DNA from: Plecoglossus altivelis
Lineage: Eukaryota; Chordata; Actinopteri; Osmeriformes; Plecoglossidae
Assembly (NCBI GenBank): GCA_036571765.1
Contig: BROE01000022.1
Coordinates: 16,359,389 to 16,423,388, forward strand
Reading direction: 5' to 3'
Length of the DNA stretch: 64,000 nucleotides
How positions within the stretch are numbered: the stretch's first letter is position 1; each line of letters starts with the position of its first letter. The position numbers and the translations under genes are program-made. This document shows positions 62,946 through 64,000 of the stretch, piece by piece. The notes under the pieces are model-generated. The model worked only from the letters and a program-made list of their open reading frames with translations. It had not been told where the DNA came from and did no database searches.

Positions 62946-63931
62946 ATGAGGAAGAGAAGAAAAAGAGATGTCAGGCACGTGTAAGACAGACAGCCACGCA
63001 TTCTACAGGTTAGCTGGGATGATGCTCAAATGATGTGATGCAAATACTCCTCTTCTGTCAGGTGAATCCAGTGGAACTCAGACTGGTGGACTTGAAGGGT
63101 TCGTGTCATGTTCCACCCCAGTTTGTGAGAGGACCAACACACATGCACGTCTGGGTCTAATCATGTGGGTATTTGCATTTGAGCGTATGCATGTTTGCAT
63201 GTGCCTGCATGTACATGTGCATTTGTACGTGCTTGCCTGCATGTACCTAAGTGTATTTGTGTGTACATCGCCAAATACAGGCTTAGAATAGAACAACTTC
63301 ACATAGACCAGCTCAGAACCTGCTCCTCTTGTCTGTCACGAGTCTGGACACGCCACAAAGCTTCCCCAGGGTTCGGATAAACACGACCCACAAAACAACG
63401 ATGAGGCGAACGCAGACTCGCACCGAAGCACTGTCGTGCTGATGATCGATGGTGACCATATTGCGAGATGAGAAAAATGTGTAAAAAACGTTAGCGGGTG
63501 AAAAATCCTCGCGTCGCCATGGATTAGATGGTAGACGGTCGATCTGATATCGACGTGAGCCGGGCATGTAGGTGACCACTGAAGTCAGACTGGGGTGTGG
63601 TCTGTCTCTCTGTTGTTGTCTGTTGGAGGAAAAAAGGAGCTGTCTCTGAGAAATGCTCTCTCTATGAACCCTATGGCCCCAAAGCACTGTCGGACTTCCC
63701 GCCAACACAACACTGCCATCTTTTGGCCAAGCCTTCTGTCTGTGTGAAGAAAACTCCCTGAATCGAAACATTCAACATCGTTTTGCCCAGCAACAGACAC
63801 AGTGTGTGGACTATATAAATTACCTCCAATGACAGACGTAGAGGGAAAAAAAGAAAGAAACTATGTGTCACTTCCATCTGGATGACTTCACACAAGCTTG
63901 GAATAACCCAAACATAACGTCACAGTTTTAC

Positions 63932-64000
63932 CTTTGGGGTCCATGACATCTTGTGTTTCATGGTTTCATCACTTTGGTCCTTTTCTTTGAACACTTTGAA
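63932..64000 (-). CDS. Possible 3' part of an exon of an upstream neighbour (cut by the window edge)
   Basis: On the minus strand one frame is open from the edge and reads FKVFKEKDQSDETMKHKMSW then TPK, ending at a plausible donor AAG/GTAAAA. The other two frames contain stops. I do not recognise the sequence, and 23 open codons can occur by chance. Confidence 0.2.

Larger units (their letters stand above)
60606..63931. other. Upstream flank; no gene recognised
   Basis: Unique AT-rich DNA with a degenerate GTCTAGTCTGGTCTAATC repeat (61500-61770), a TG microsatellite (62535-62590) and a CA array (62855-62945). Short open frames are not supported. Confidence 0.6.

Overview
The window is animal nuclear DNA, almost certainly from a teleost fish. 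One large split gene on the minus strand fills about 53 kb: map4k4 (HGK), a Ste20/GCK-IV family kinase. I reconstructed 32 coding exons, from the ATG at 59358 to the TAG at 6457. All have GT-AG borders and compatible phases; they total 4,560 nt (1,519 residues plus stop) with no frameshift or internal stop. The paralog call (map4k4, not tnik or mink1) rests on the N-terminus [19 protein letters not shown], the C-terminus [12 protein letters not shown] and cassette exons beginning [10 protein letters not shown] and VQWS. A fish source is inferred from sequence differences from mammals, the dense CA/TG and GA microsatellites, and short repeats of a teleost type. The species cannot be named.

Layout, left to right (3' to 5' of the gene): 1-6456 is 3' flank and 3'UTR with a 41-bp minisatellite and candidate poly(A) signals. 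6457-12430 holds exons 32-24 (CNH domain and its lead-in). 14011-17572 holds exons 23-18 (disordered, Ser/His/Pro-rich and acidic linker). 18951-23242 holds exons 17-15, which look like cassette exons. 24013-27145 holds exons 14-11 (charged coiled coil). 27316-29244 is a compact cluster of exons 10-4 carrying most of the kinase domain. 34238-34294 is exon 3, followed by a 24.7-kb intron 2 rich in tandem repeats. Exons 2 and 1 lie at 58954-59358. Beyond them come a CpG-containing promoter region, a pyrimidine tract, a 166-base assembly gap and about 3.5 kb of upstream flank. At the extreme right edge one open segment ending in a donor site may be part of an exon of a neighbouring gene.

The protein reads as an N-terminal kinase (about 25-290), a coiled coil (about 340-530), a long regulatory linker with an SH3-ligand motif, and a C-terminal citron-homology domain (about 1206-1510). 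I found no second complete gene, RNA gene, CRISPR array or multi-gene system. The most notable things are an 11-residue tandem repeat inside cassette exon 15, a His/Pro-rich expansion in exon 23, a higher-order 21-bp minisatellite in intron 2, a sharply bounded 1.4-kb AT-rich block, and a probable false duplication flanking the assembly gap.
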